Below, one piece after another: positions 11,029-27,947 of a DNA stretch of 64,000 nucleotides. Numbering within the stretch: position 1 is the first letter of the stretch; each line of letters begins with the position of its first letter. Under the pieces are notes generated by a model. That model ran no database searches and was not told where the DNA came from. It saw only the letters and a program-made list of their open reading frames with translations. The stretch covers positions 3,674,001-3,738,000 of the forward strand of contig NC_133526.1 of assembly GCF_048544455.1 (NCBI RefSeq), read 5' to 3'. This DNA comes from Silene latifolia. Lineage: Eukaryota; Streptophyta; Magnoliopsida; Caryophyllales; Caryophyllaceae. The translations under genes were made by a program, and so were the position numbers.

Positions 11029-12779
11029 AGCTTGTCATATCTTTGTGACGTTGTCCAAGTGTCGAGGGTTGGACATGAGTACGTGGGGAAAATCAAAAGA
11101 ATCGGCGTAACATAGCTTGTAATAATGTAATTTTCACATAACTATATCGTCTATATGCGAACTATACATTAAAATAATAACAATAATTTCTTATAATTTT
11201 TACATTTTAAAGTAAATTTTTAAACTTAATAGTAGTATGACATTGTAACATTTATTTTTTTATAAGAGAAATTTTTTACTTTTACGCTTTTAGGCTATTC
11301 TTGTAGAAAGTTAGGAATAATCTGGTCTAGTGTCTAATCGTCTACAAAGTTAGCCCGTTCTGAGAGGTTTGAGTAAAACAGACTAGACTTGTTAAGACAT
11401 TTTAGACATTTTTTGAGTATATTAGACTTGTTAAGACATTTTAGACATTTTTTTAGTATAGATCGAGATTCGAGAGAGAGAGAGATAAGAATACTTTTGA
11501 TCTATTATAATTCAAACTCAAGTCTTACTTAATTGGTTATTTAATTAGTGTTGATTGCGAATTTTTCACCTGAAAGAGTTGTCATTTTCAATATCTAAAC
11601 ATAAACATTATTTAACGTAAGATTTAATTAGTTACAAAGACAACAATCTTAAATAAGAATAATTAATTTTGATAATTATCAAAACTTAATTTGTAGGCAA
11701 TCAATCATGATCTGATAGCCATGCGAAAAGGCCAAATTTCCAATGACTAATTAACAACATGAATCCATCAATTAAAGAATTTATCGTAAATAAAGTCTAA
11801 AGCAATTGCTTCTTTATGTGATTATGACACATGAAATAGCCAAAACAAATAATAATTAAAGTGGATGAGACTATAGAATTACAATGTTTATGTGTCGGTG
11901 ATGCCTAAATGGTCCAATTTTGCTTTCATGTGTGATTTTATTAGGAGTATTCCTTATTGTCAGTCGGGTAATCTAGCTTATTCGGTGTATTAAGTCTGAA
12001 GGGGATTTAATGGCTAGATGTCTAGATTTCTCTTAAGTTCAGGTTTTTCATTCACAAGAAGTGAAAATCGAAATCTTTGTCGTTTATATAATACGAGTAA
12101 AAGAGTTGATATCATTCATAGCAACCAACTTTAATTTTCATGTGTAATTTGTAAACCGTTATCCGTCACGATTCGATATGAAAGTTTCAATTAAGATAGC
12201 AGATGCATAGTTGATTACTTTTGTTGAAATTGTATCATATGCTTGTGTCTCCTCCTTCATTCTATAAACGGTTTTAGTTGTTCTTGAAGTACTATGTTTG
12301 ATTTTGAGATGCCCAAATCCTTAGTACACATTAATTTTTGCATGTGGAGGTGTGGACAATAAATTCTAAAGAGTGGCCATACCAACAACTTATTTTATTT
12401 TAAAAAACAACTTATTTTATTTGGAGTTATTTCGGATAAGATATTTTTAAGTTGAGTGCCTTTAGATAAAATTATTTTTAATCAAATTTCGTGTTAATTT
12501 TGGATGATAGGGTGAAGGCGGGTTGTGACTTGTGAGACATAATCAATGTGTTCAATTCAACCCTCTTTTGAGTTGAGAACTTGATTGTTAAGCCTATTTA
12601 GTGAGTCTATAAATCAAAGTTAATTTTACCAAATCTATTTGATCAATACATACTCCGTATATAAAAGTGAGGTTAACGACCTCTTGACTCGACTTCAGGT
12701 GCATTATTTCTCCACAAGTCATCATACACTCAAGCTAATAATAAAACTTATTTTTAATTTTACTTAGATTATGCTTAGT
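11029..12779. other. Intergenic, no gene seen
   Basis: AT-rich sequence without supported genes. The only structure noted is a direct duplication of about 40 bp (GACTTGTTAAGACATTTTAG units) at 11385-11463, plus a short GA run at 11471-11486. Confidence 0.5.
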
Positions 12780-12781
12780 TA

Positions 12782-12868
12782 CGCTCTTCACACACTCATT
12801 TTCACCCCATTTCTCTAATATATAAGAGGAGTATTTTATGAAATATGGTGAAAATGAGTGTGAAGGAG
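12782..12868. mobile_element. Small foldback, Stowaway-like
   Basis: CGCTCTTCACACACTCATTT at the left pairs with AAAATGAGTGTGAAGGAG at the right. TA flanks both ends (12780-12781, 12869-12870). 87 bp. Confidence 0.55.
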
Positions 12869-13167
12869 TATTTATTATCAGTGTTTTATAATTTCGAACT
12901 TTTATTGTCTAACACTATGTGGTGTACGGTGAGTCGGTGACGTGGTACACCCAGTGAATACAATAATATATTTCCTTTAATACCAATTATGCTCAATTTT
13001 TTTGGATGGTGATAACACCACCCTTTTATATACAAAAAAAAAAAAAATCTAATAATTTAATTAACACTCTCATCAAACGAATAGTAAAATATGCAAGTAT
13101 TTCAGCGTGATGTTGTCATTAACTAACTAATTTTTTCACAAGTTTTTGTTTAGACATCGATTAAGAT

Positions 13168-13366
13168 GAGTAGAGTTTCTCTTCATTTCCTAAAAAGAAA
13201 TGGAAAGGTCATTTTCTTTCGGTGGTCCAGATCGTATTTTGGCATCATCGAACGGCTCAAAATTTATGGCTAAAAATAAAGGGATAATGAGGTTTGGTGG
13301 GAAAAATATTATTAAATGAGTTTAAGAGAGAAAATGGAGAGAAAGAAATGGAGAGAATCCATTATC
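13168..13366 (-). mobile_element. MITE, CTCTCCATTTCCT family, copy 2
   Basis: Reverse-strand copy of the family at 2178-2362 and 41023-41220, with shared interior GGTGGTCCAGATCGTATTTT and CATCATCGAACGGCTCAAAA. The ends are approximate. Confidence 0.55.
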
Positions 13367-13436
13367 GGTTAAGACATACATATAACTGATTTAAATAAGG
13401 TTAAAATAAAAAGAGAATTGTGAGAGGTATATTTTA

Positions 13437-13691
13437 CTCCCTCCAATCCACACCAAACTCCCCATTTGCTTTTGGGTGGTCTTCGAGGCGACGCTTTGAC
13501 CGTAGTTTTCGTCCCTTAAACGTAAAAATTTTTCACCAAAAATATAATTTTGTGAAAGATATTTTCATAACAAAAGTAAATATGTAATTTTTATTTTTCA
13601 ATGATTTATAGTTTTGGGTGAATTAACGGTCAAACTTTTCGAAGTTTGACCTCCAAAAAGTGAATGGGGAGTTTGGTGTGGATTGGAGGGA
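13437..13691. mobile_element. Stowaway MITE with long inverted repeats
   Basis: CTCCCTCCAATCCACACCAA at the left pairs with TTGGTGTGGATTGGAGGG at the right, an inverted repeat of about 30 bp extending to CCCCATT. TA lies at 13435-13436 and 13692-13693. 255 bp. Confidence 0.85.
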
Positions 13692-13694
13692 TAA

Positions 13695-13886
13695 CACAAA
13701 ATCTCATTGAAGACGACACGTATCCGTCACTTTGGAGTGACGGATACCATTTCCTCTCACAAATGACCCAAATAGAGGAGAGAGGGAAGCACATGTGGGT
13801 GCCCCCACCTTGTCCCCCTATCCGTTTTGTGAGTGAAATTCTTATCGTCATTACTGCTCCCACCCGTCTTCAAAGAAGACTAACTG
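13695..13886. mobile_element. Mutator-type MITE abutting the Stowaway
   Basis: It begins CACAAAATCTCATTGAAGACG and ends CGTCTTCAAAGAAGACTAACTG. Its interior (GTCACTTTGGAGTGACGGAT, CCCCCACCTTGTCCCCCTAT) is shared in reverse with 36503-36689. It sits one base after the Stowaway at 13437-13691. The 9-bp duplication is not clear here, perhaps because the Stowaway landed beside it. Confidence 0.7.
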
Positions 13887-14099
13887 ATTTTATAATTTTT
13901 TTTTTTTTTTTTTTTTTTTTTTGCCAATTTGATAGTTGGACCCATGAATGTCAAATTGTCAATGCATTTAAAGAGAAAGCAACTCAAAATGCAAAGGGAA
14001 ACAACCAAGCATAAAGCAATCACTAGCATTTTGTTTGTTGGTTAGAATTGTTACCACTTCACTTCACTTCACTCCACTTTGAGTTTATAATTTTATATA

Positions 14100-15083
14100 G
14101 GAAAAATGGCAAAATACTACCTATTAAAGTTCGGTTTTTTTATTTTACTACATATTATGTTCAAAAGTACAAACTACTACCTATTAAACTGCAAATAACC
14201 TCAGACTACTACCTAATTGACGGAAAACACAACTAATTCGTCCAATCTCACGTAAGATTTGCTTTCTTTCAATTTTTCTTTTCTTTACTTATCCTTTATA
14301 CCCATATTACCCTTCTCTAATTCACCATAATCATTCAAAACACAACTCTCCCTCCATTATCAGCTTCTTCTTCTTCAATCCATTTTTTCTCTCCTCCATT
14401 AAAGGTAAGTTTTCTTTCTCTTAAACTTAACACTTGTTTCCATTAATTAGTCTCCTCTTCTCTCGCCATTAATCTGCTCCGTTCTCAACAATTAATCTGC
14501 CAAAAGAAAGGATGTGTATATGACATCCTACGAATGGACAAATGGGGGTGATTAATCAACAAAATATCAAACAATGTAAACATCAACTTTAATTATTAAT
14601 CATGGAATTTTAAACCTTTAATCAATAACCAACAAAAACCCCAAAATGATTATGCAGTTAGGGTTTCAAGAACAATGTGAACTGTTTCAGGAAAAATAAC
14701 AAGATAAACAAGTGAAAAATAAAAGTAACTGACCTGAATGTATGATGGGAAGCTGCTATCCTAATGATGAAGACGAAGAAGACGATGAGATATGGTGATG
14801 ATTGTGGTTTACAGTAATTTGAAGAGTTAGGGTTAAATTAGAAAGTTTGAATGGTAAATGTGAGAGTGTGAGGTGGGTAATTGGGGGGAGTGTGTTAAGT
14901 AAGGGTAGAGTTGTCATTTTACAAGCTCCGGCAACTTATTTGTACCAAATTCGCACTTTCCGTCAAAAAAGTAGTATAATATATTTAGTTGTAGTGTTTT
15001 GGGTGGTATTTTGCAGAAATAGACTTATTAGGTAGTATTTTGAAAATTTCAGACTTTAATAGGTAGTAGTATGCAAATCGTCC
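14100..15083. mobile_element. Non-autonomous Mutator-like element, possible gene-fragment carrier
   Basis: The ends GGAAAAATGGCAAAATACTA and, inverted, GGACGATTTGCATACTACTA share the following TACCTATTAAAG. The sub-terminal unit TACTACCTATTA is repeated. The perfect 9-bp target duplication TTTTATATA (14091-14099 and 15084-15092) is the Mutator hallmark. The interior is not low-complexity. It has a CT-rich leader-like stretch ending in AAAG/GTAAGT at about 14404 on the plus strand, and another CT-rich leader-like stretch with CAG/GTCAGT near 14730 on the minus strand. These look like captured 5' ends of genes, although no protein is encoded. The element lies just upstream of the methyltransferase leader and may supply or displace promoter sequence. 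Confidence 0.75.
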
Positions 15084-15114
15084 TTTTATATACTCCCCTC
15101 AAATCTAGCAACTA

Positions 15115-15399
15115 ACCAACCAAAATAGCATAGATTTCATCTCCATATTTCTCTCTCTTTTTTTATTATCCAAAAAAAAAATTCCTTATTTTTCTCACCT
15201 TTATATTAACACTCTTCCCAAACTCTTCCTCACTTAATTGCATGAAACCCCAAATTAAATTACCTCCCTCTTATTTTTCTCATATTTTAGGGTAAAACAT
15301 TCTAACCACCCAATTTTTTTTTGAGAAATTATTGGTGCCCTTCTTGCTTGATTCAAAGGATAATATAAAGGGTGCAACTAAATTTAGTAAAAAATCAAG
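15115..15399 (+). promoter_or_regulatory. Probable 5'UTR exon of the PMT21-like gene
   Basis: A CT-rich leader follows the Mutator-like element and ends in ATCAAG/GTACTTG, a good donor at 15400. The matching acceptor is CATGCAG at 16987, giving a 5'UTR intron of about 1.6 kb (15400-16987). The transcription start is not determined; 15115 is only a guess. Confidence 0.5.
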
Positions 15400-17028
15400 G
15401 TACTTGTTTTTTCAATGCCTTTTCCTTTATTTTCTGCAATGCAGTAATTAGATTTTGATATTAGTGTATGATAATTCAGCTTTTGGAAGTCTTTTGTTCG
15501 TTAAAATCGTTTTCATGTACACAATTTATCTGATTCTTTAATGGGTTTGCATCAAAATTAGATCTTTATGGTGTATTGAATCAAGAAAGTGAAAAAAAAT
15601 TCTGGAAAAAATGGGTATGATTTGTGTATTTCTCTGCTTTCTGAAGTAGATTTTTGAGGACTTTTGGGTCTTATTAATTGTTTGTATGTGCATGGTTCAA
15701 TATGATTACTCGTTCCGACTCAATCATTTATTTACCTTTATTATTATTAATTCGATGGAGTACCAATGTTTAAATGTTTCTCATTAGTGTTATAGAGGTT
15801 AACTCAAGGTCCAATCGGTACCTTTGTTATTCTTTGCGAGAGTATTTTAATTAACAAGTTTCAATCTTTTATATTGCTCTACTAGTTAGTCTTGGATAAG
15901 TCGATATGAGACACGTCTTCCAATTAAATTATACGTCTAGTTAGTTGATATGTTACTACTTATTCAAAAATAGGGTTAATGATGCAATTAATGTTGGGTC
16001 GTTTGGAAACAACCTCTTTGTATTCTTTACACAAGTATAAGGCTGCGTACATCACAATTTGCGAAAGCTATTGAAATACGGGCGTAATGTTGTAGTTGTA
16101 TTGCTTGCCCTTTAGTAGCAATGATAGTTGTTCCATACTTTCATTACATGTTTAGTTTACCTGTATTTTAGCAATCATATACGGAGTATAAAAATCTGAC
16201 AATTTTTACACTTTTTGTAACACATGTGTGGGGACTTGGGTTGTAGACTGACTATTGACTATTTTGGGCTGTAAAGATTGAAGATTTCTATACCATTTTG
16301 TGACCCCACCTTCATGTGGAAAGTAGAAGTGTCTAATGACTCCTTTAGGAAGTATTAAGATCTACCTTGACAAATGATAATGTGTCCAAGTTTCCGCGGT
16401 CTTGGTCATGGTATTAAATATCGGTTTCAGTCTTGACCCTTGATCAAGGAATTGATCATTTGGACTTGCTAGATAAATGAGGTCTATCATTATGGTGTCA
16501 TGACTCGTATATAATTCGATAGTGTTAGTTACCTAACTACCTTGGGGTTGATTCGATATAGGATGAATGGTTCCAGATGACAGTCGTGAAAATTATGTCG
16601 AGAATTGCATTGATCAAGAAGTTATGGTTGAAAATGGAATTTAGTTTAGACAAATAGATCCACTTTTGTCATGATTAATACTATAGACTATTGTTTTAGT
16701 CCCACTGAAATATTAATCTTTCTTAGTATATCAGTTTTCTTGAATCTTTATTTTTCATGCTCGTATGCTCGATTTAATTGAGATTTGGATATAAACCCCT
16801 TGATTTGATTATTTCATCTGTATTCAAGCATTCCTGTTTTTACAGGCCAGTCGACTGTATTTTTCTGTGTCGTGAATTGAATAAATGAATATTTATGCTG
16901 TGCTAATGTCAGTTCAATTCGAGCTTCAGTATTACAAAGCAATTATGAAGCGATTTTGATGTGTATGTATGGTTTTTGATCATGCAGCGAAATCAAGAAG
17001 TCCTAGAAGCCCTAAGAGTCCTAGAAAA

Positions 17029-19727
17029 ATGAAGTACAGTAAGGATGATAAGCCACACCAACCTGATAAGGGCTTGAAAATCATCCCTCTGTCGCTAATC
17101 GTTGTTTTGTTGTGTGGACTATCGTTCTATCTTGGTGGTGTGTACTGTCCTGATAATGATATTACCAGCGTTTTTACTAATTCAGTAACAAAGATTGGAT
17201 CAGGAGCTACGTCTCTTCAAATAAAATCCTTTTCTTTCCCTGAATGTGGTTCTGATTATCAGGATTATACTCCTTGCACGGATCCAAAGGTATGCCAGTT
17301 TCATCAATATGTCAAATATCGAATTTCAATGTCTGGAAAACGATTATGTAAAACGGTCTTATGGTAAATTGGTAGGACAAGGTGTTGGTTCTGACTTCTG
17401 TGTTCTAAGTTACTGAAACCTAAAACATCGTCAGTGTTCTATGCATAAAATTTGTTGTTACAGTTTCGACCAAGGATCATAGTTATCTTACTGTAGTATG
17501 TTGCTTCTCTATGTAGAGATGGAAGAAATACGGTTATCAAAGACTTACGTTCCTAGAACGACATTGTCCACCAATCTTTGAGAGGAAAGAATGCTTAGTT
17601 CCCCCGCCAAATGGGTACAAACAGCCAATTCCGTGGCCCAAGAGCAAAAATGAATGTTGGTACAGGTAATAATATATGTTGCTTATTTAATATTTGTACA
17701 CAATAGAGTAATTAAATTTATAGGTCATTTGAAAACTGACTGACTGACTGACGCGTTTGCAGAAATGTGCCGTATGACTGGATCAACAAACAGAAATCTA
17801 ATCAGAACTGGTTGAGGAAAGAGGGAGAGAAATTTAAGTTCCCAGGCGGAGGAACAATGTTTCCTAAAGGCGTTAGTCATTATGTAGATCTTATGGTCGA
17901 CCTGATTCCTCAGATGAAAGATGGAACTGTTCGTACTGCTATCGACACTGGCTGTGGGGTGAGTTCACACGAAGAAGAAAAGATCTATTGTCCATAATTG
18001 TAAATATTAATATAGTGTTGTTTTGAATGTAGGTTGCAAGCTGGGGAGGGGATTTGTTGGATCGAGGAATTCTAACTGTTTCTCTAGCGCCAAGGGATAA
18101 CCATGAGGCACAAGTTCAATTCGCTTTAGAACGTGGTATTCCAGCCATTCTAGGAGTCATTTCAACTCAACGACTACCGTTCCCTTCTAACTCATTTGAT
18201 ATGGCTCACTGCTCCAGGTGCCTCATTCCATGGGCAGAGTTCGGTATGTTACTGTACCACCATTGTCAATGGTGTATAATTGCCTGACATTTTGTTTATG
18301 CAAGTTTTATTATTTTTTATTTTTTTCCTGTAATCTCTGTGGTTTCTTTGTAGGTGGATTATACCTTATGGAAATACACCGTATACTGCGGCCAGGAGGG
18401 TTTTGGGTTCTATCTGGACCGCCAGTGAACTATGAGAACCGCTGGCGAGGGTGGAATACCACCATTGAGGAACAAAGATCTGACTACGAAAAACTTCAGG
18501 AGCTACTAACTTCTATGTGCTTCGAATTATTCGACAAAAAAGATGATGTTGCTGTATGGAGGAAAGCTTCTGACAACGACTGCTACGATAGCAAACTCGC
18601 TAGCCCTGATGCTTATCCTCCAAAGTGCGATGACAGTGTGGAACCAGATGCAGCCTGGTACACCCCTCTTCGAGCCTGTGTGACCGTCCCAGACCCAAAA
18701 CACAAGAAATTGAGTTTGAAATCAGTGGCAAAGTGGCCTCTTCGTTTGACTGTTGCACCCGATCGCCTGTCAGATGCTGCCGGTGGGAGTGCCGGTGCCT
18801 TTAAGCAAGATGACAGTAAGTGGAAGGTCAGGGCAAAGCACTACAAGAAGTTGCTCCCAGTTTTAGGGACTAATAAGATCCGGAATGTCATGGATATGAA
18901 TACGCTGTATGGAGGTTTTGCAGCTGCTCTGATACAGGACCCTGTATGGGTAATGAATGTTGTGTCGTCTTATAGTCCTAACACGTTGCCCGTTGTTTAT
19001 GACCGTGGACTCATTGGCGCCTATCACGACTGGTAATTAAATCTCGTCCCTTACAAAGTTACCCGTTACAATATGTCATTTTAGCTTGTGGCAAAAATTT
19101 GGGTGAAACGATCTTACTCTTTAGACAGTCAGACGGTATTAGGGTTTGAGGTTGTTCTTTCATAAGATCGTCTCACCTAAACCTTGTTAACCACGGTATC
19201 CAATATCGGCTTCTGTTATACTGTGACTGTCACGGTCTTACCACTGTGACTGTCACGGTCTTACTCTTTAGACAGTCATACTGTGACTGTCACGGTCTTA
19301 CCACTGCACGGACCAGTAGCAGTAACCTTACTAATGGGCCGTGCGTGATTTAGGTGTGAGCCGTTTTCAACCTACCCAAGAACATACGATCTACTTCACA
19401 TGGACGGCCTCTTTACTGCTGAAAGCCAAAGGTAAAGTCATTAAAGTCGTAAAATTTAATCTAAGAAAGTAAAAGAGTTTGTCTGACAGTGATGTGAAAT
19501 AAAAAAGCAGGTGTGAGATGAAGTATGTGCTCCTAGAGATGGATCGGATCCTACGTCCTGAAGGGTATGTAATAATTAGGGAAACGGGTTATTTCTTAGA
19601 CGCAATCAGTACCATCGGCAAGGGAATGAAATGGAGTTGCCACAAGGAAGAAACTGAGCATGGTACAGCGAATGAAAAGATATTAATATGTCAGAAGAAG
19701 CTTTGGTATGCCAAGAGTTTAAGATGA
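17029..19727 (+). CDS. PMT21: Probable methyltransferase PMT21 (ERD3-type)
   Basis: Coding exons: 17029-17289, 17517-17665, 17763-17958, 18033-18243, 18354-19032, 19354-19431, 19511-19727. They join in phase to 596 aa, close to the roughly 600 aa of Arabidopsis ERD3. The protein is a type II membrane protein: a short basic N-terminus, one membrane helix at about residues 17-38, a lumenal stem, then the DUF248/PMT catalytic region. The SAM-binding motif DTGCG/VASWGG is split across the exon 3/4 junction at residues about 198-208, and the second-half motif [11 protein letters not shown] is in exon 5. PMT proteins are Golgi SAM-dependent methyltransferases thought to methyl-esterify pectin (homogalacturonan); ERD3 was named for induction by drying. 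I chose 17029 because the splice acceptor at 16987 makes the upstream ATG at 16969 intronic, and because MKY starts match the family. All six introns are GT-AG. No damage is visible. Confidence 0.95.
19205..19315. repeat. Tandem CTGTGACTGTCACGGTCTTAC repeat in intron 5
   Basis: Three or so imperfect units, each containing the palindrome GTGACTGTCAC, lie between exons 5 and 6 of the methyltransferase gene. The segment TTACTCTTTAGACAGTCA also recurs at about 19116 and 19260. Confidence 0.65.
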
Positions 19728-20297
19728 TGATCTATGAGAAAATCGTCTTTAGGGGAGTCCTTAAGGATTTTCCCGAGTTGTGGAAATTATACGCGTATAC
19801 TTTGTTGCTATACAAAGATAGATCAAAGATCACAGGTAAAGAAACTGAAGCATATACTAAAAAATTCATATAGTACGACCTTGCAGCTGCTTGGAAGTCC
19901 GCTGCCCTAAAGCTTCTTGCACGGTGAAGACTGAAGAGGAAGTCGTCCAGTTGATTATGGGAGATGTCGGAGATGGTATTACTGAATTCATCGATTTTTT
20001 AGATATTAGAAGTAATAAGTTCTAGTAATTTTTAGGATTTTTTCTAGTTAATCTGTACTGTACGTCGACTTTATGGTTTGTCAAGCATCTTGTTTGCTGG
20101 ATTATTGAATCGGAAAACTGTGAAAAGGAATTACATGCACTTATTTAGTTTTATTCGCCAGAAATGCTATTTTTTAAATTCGACCCGAGTATGGCTAAAA
20201 AATCAGCAAACCTCTCAAGTCACACTAACTTGATTCAACCCGGTGCTCCGTCATAGCTGGTTCTGGCGACATCATTCGTTAAACTTTTGTATTGTTA
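19728..20297 (+). other. 3'UTR and downstream of PMT21-like gene
   Basis: AT-rich 3' flank. The transcript end is not evident. A short open frame (19688-19873) overlaps the end of the coding region in another frame and is not taken as a gene. Confidence 0.4.
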
Positions 20298-21106
20298 CTA
20301 GTATAGATCCCCGTGCTACAGCACGGTATTTTTTAGTTTTGTTTTATAAAGAGACATTCTCATTAAATTAATTGCATAAATTACCTGTACATTTAATGTT
20401 ATAATGTACTAATATAATCTTAGTGAGAGGTAGAAAATGAAAGTTTATAATCATCAAAAGACACTTTAAGTTAAGTTATTTTTGTCTTAAACCATTTTTA
20501 ATTTACTATAAAAATTAACTCTATAATGATATATCATCGCATGAAACTAATTTATGACATTAAACTACAATTAAGTGATGTAAAAATGTAAAATCTAATT
20601 TAACGCGTACAAACTTTATAACAAAAACAGGTAAAAACAGTATACCGCGCACTTATAAAGATGAATTACGAATAATTAGACTAATATTTTTTTATTTATG
20701 ATTAAAAAAATACATAAAAATTATTACGTCCTTTAAAATATACACCATATTTAGAGTGTAAATGATGAAGGATAATATAAAAAAACAAATTTACATAATT
20801 TTAGGGTGTAAGTGATGACAATAATTATGTTAAAGATCGTAAGAAATAGGTTTGCGTAATTTTAGAGTGTAACTGATGAAAAATAATATATTTGAAAATT
20901 GAAATGATTGCATAATAAATTATGCATTTTAATGAAAAATTCACAAATATGAATTTTAATTAAAAGATTAGAGTTTAATTATAAGAATATATTAATTGAA
21001 AAGATACAATGTAATGAATTTTTTTTTTTACTTGTTATTTTATTTAGTTAGATGCCTTTTGGAGGGAAAATTAAGAGAATTTTTATTCTCTTAGTAGTAG
21101 GGGGGA
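20298..21106 (-). mobile_element. Non-autonomous Helitron
   Basis: Read on the minus strand it starts TCCCCCCTACTACTAAGAG and ends with the hairpin CCGTGCTGTAGCACGG followed by GGATCTATACTAG. It sits between A (20297) and T (21107) without target duplication. TC start, CTAG end, a hairpin about 10 bases before the end and A/T insertion are the Helitron signature. The 809-bp interior is AT-rich with no Rep/helicase, so it depends on another element for movement. Confidence 0.8.
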
Positions 21107-21778
21107 TTGAGGCGATCAGCTAAGAATGAGTTTAGAAATTCCGTTTAGAAATATCATGGAGTAACAAACTTGTTTCGTTTAAAATTACAAAAACGAGTTT
21201 AGAAATTCCGTTTTTAACAAATATTGCAATTTTTTTTTGCTACCAAAGTCCAATTTCCAGGTCCATTCATCCAAGTGATCGGTCCCAAAACCCGGTACCT
21301 TGCACGAGCAGAATCAGAGATTTATCAAGCAGTTAAAAACTCCGACTCCAATAAAATCTATATTCAGATTTCAACGTAAAACCTGGCGGAGTAAATGAAA
21401 GAAATAAGGAAAGGTAAACACAATAAAAATTTATTTCGCCAAAATAATTATACGATACAAAATGTATTAATAAGATACATGCTTCAGAAATGTGGGAACG
21501 AGTGTCGAGGGTTCTTGCTCTTCAAATTGTCTGCCTCAAGTACATAAAAATAAAAGTAATTCTCAAGACCCGGAAATACACATTATTTCCCCCTGGAAAC
21601 AAATCTACATGGTCCTGATAAATAAAGAATGTCTTTAATGTACACAGCAGCTAGCCAAAGGAAAATAATGGGAACTTTTATTGACACCGGAAGACGGGAA
21701 AACAGCAGTAAGAGAAAAAATTCCAAAGGCTCATAACAGCTCGGAAGCTGTTGAATTGATTTGATTTGTTTCCATCCA

Positions 21779-26931
<5,153 letters not shown>

Positions 26932-27345
26932 TCTGATCAGTCAACTGAACAACAATGACAAATCATACAAAATTCACATCATACATCAATCAGATAATTG
27001 ATAAATAAACCAATCAGTAAGAAATCAAATCAAATTAAATCAAATCAAACAATAAGTAGTCTTGTTTGAGACAGCAATATCCGTCTTAACCTTAAAACGG
27101 ATATAATACGACAATTTTTTTGCTACAACGTAGACAATTATCCTTACATATGTACCTATTTGGATGGATATCGTCTTAAACAAGAATTTGTGATCAAATA
27201 AACGGAAATTTGGTATCAAAACACAAAGAATTAAAGAATTAAAAACTGGGTTTAGATCAGATCATCAAAAGAAGGGAGTATATACCTGGGATTTGATTAC
27301 AGTGGTTATGGTGAAGAGAGAGAAAGAGAAAGACACAATGATGTT
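26932..27345 (-). promoter_or_regulatory. VHA-B 5'UTR with intron
   Basis: The leader is split. An upstream exon ends at 27286 (TCCCAG/GTATATA) and the second leader exon starts at 26944 after TTGTTCAG and runs into the ATG at 26931. The first exon is CT-rich on the coding strand (27287 to about 27340). The transcription start is estimated, with no clear TATA box. Confidence 0.6.
27050..27192. mobile_element. MITE in VHA-B leader intron
   Basis: It begins CAATAAGTAGTCTTGTTTGAG and ends GTCTTAAACAAGAATTTGTG, with the matched inner pair ATATCCGTCTTAA and GATATCGTCTTAA. It belongs with the CACAAATTC-ended Mutator-type MITEs. The flanks are AT-rich and a 9-bp duplication is not clean. Confidence 0.6.
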
Positions 27346-27579
27346 AAGATCTGATAGGTGGCACTACTAGTTAAATGATTGACCAATTATCATCATTATT
27401 ATTATTTTTTTTTTTTAAATAATTGAGTTTTTTTTTTTTTTTTTTTTTTGAGTTAATTTAAATTGAGTTTTGCTAAGCCTAAATATTGCAATTATTTATT
27501 AGTAATAATATAAATTTAATTGAGGTTTGCCAAGTCTAAATATTATAATTACTAATTTACTACTTGTTGATTTGAACAA

Positions 27580-27760
27580 TTTTTTTTTTATGATAAGGTA
27601 AAGAAAACTAGATTTATTCTACAGGAATATAGGATAGACCAACATATCTCATCGTTTCGGATATGAGAGGTAAGTTGAAGTTATTGACTTTTAAATGACC
27701 TCGAAATAGTTGGACTTTGATAGAGGCTACAAAGTTAGCAACTTTGTTGATTAGAATGAT
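27580..27760 (-). mobile_element. LINE 3' end fragment
   Basis: On the minus strand this reads as the last part of a LINE RNase H domain followed by an A run. It is alignable by eye with the fragment at 47654-47994 (shared CCAACT, TTTCGAGGT, TTCAACTTACCTC, GATGAGATA). It is interrupted on its 5' side by the MITE at 27761-27938. Confidence 0.5.
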
Positions 27761-27938
27761 CATTGTTTAGTCTTTAATTTGTGCTAATCCACAGTCAAAA
27801 GCATGACCTCTCACAAAAGGAAGAGGACAGGTGGGACACGCCATGTCTTCCCACTCACCTTTTAATGGGCGTTTTGTGAGAAGAAATGATGCAAAATCAA
27901 ACAGAATCGGATATCACCGTCACAAATGAGAATTGCGG
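27761..27938. mobile_element. Mutator-type MITE, diverged copy
   Basis: The ends CATTGTTTAGTC and CACAAATGAGAATTGCGG and the interior CTCACAAAAGGAAGAGGACA are shared with the 187-bp family. The flanks TAGAATGAT (27752-27760) and TAGAATGAG (27939-27947) agree at 8 of 9 bases, a decayed 9-bp duplication. Confidence 0.6.
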
Positions 27939-27947
27939 TAGAATGAG

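Noticed and set aside
16969-17028. Upstream ATG of the PMT21-like gene (MVFDHAAKSRSP)
   Set aside because: The ATG lies before the leader-intron acceptor CATGCAG at 16987, so it is spliced out; family proteins start at the MKY codon.
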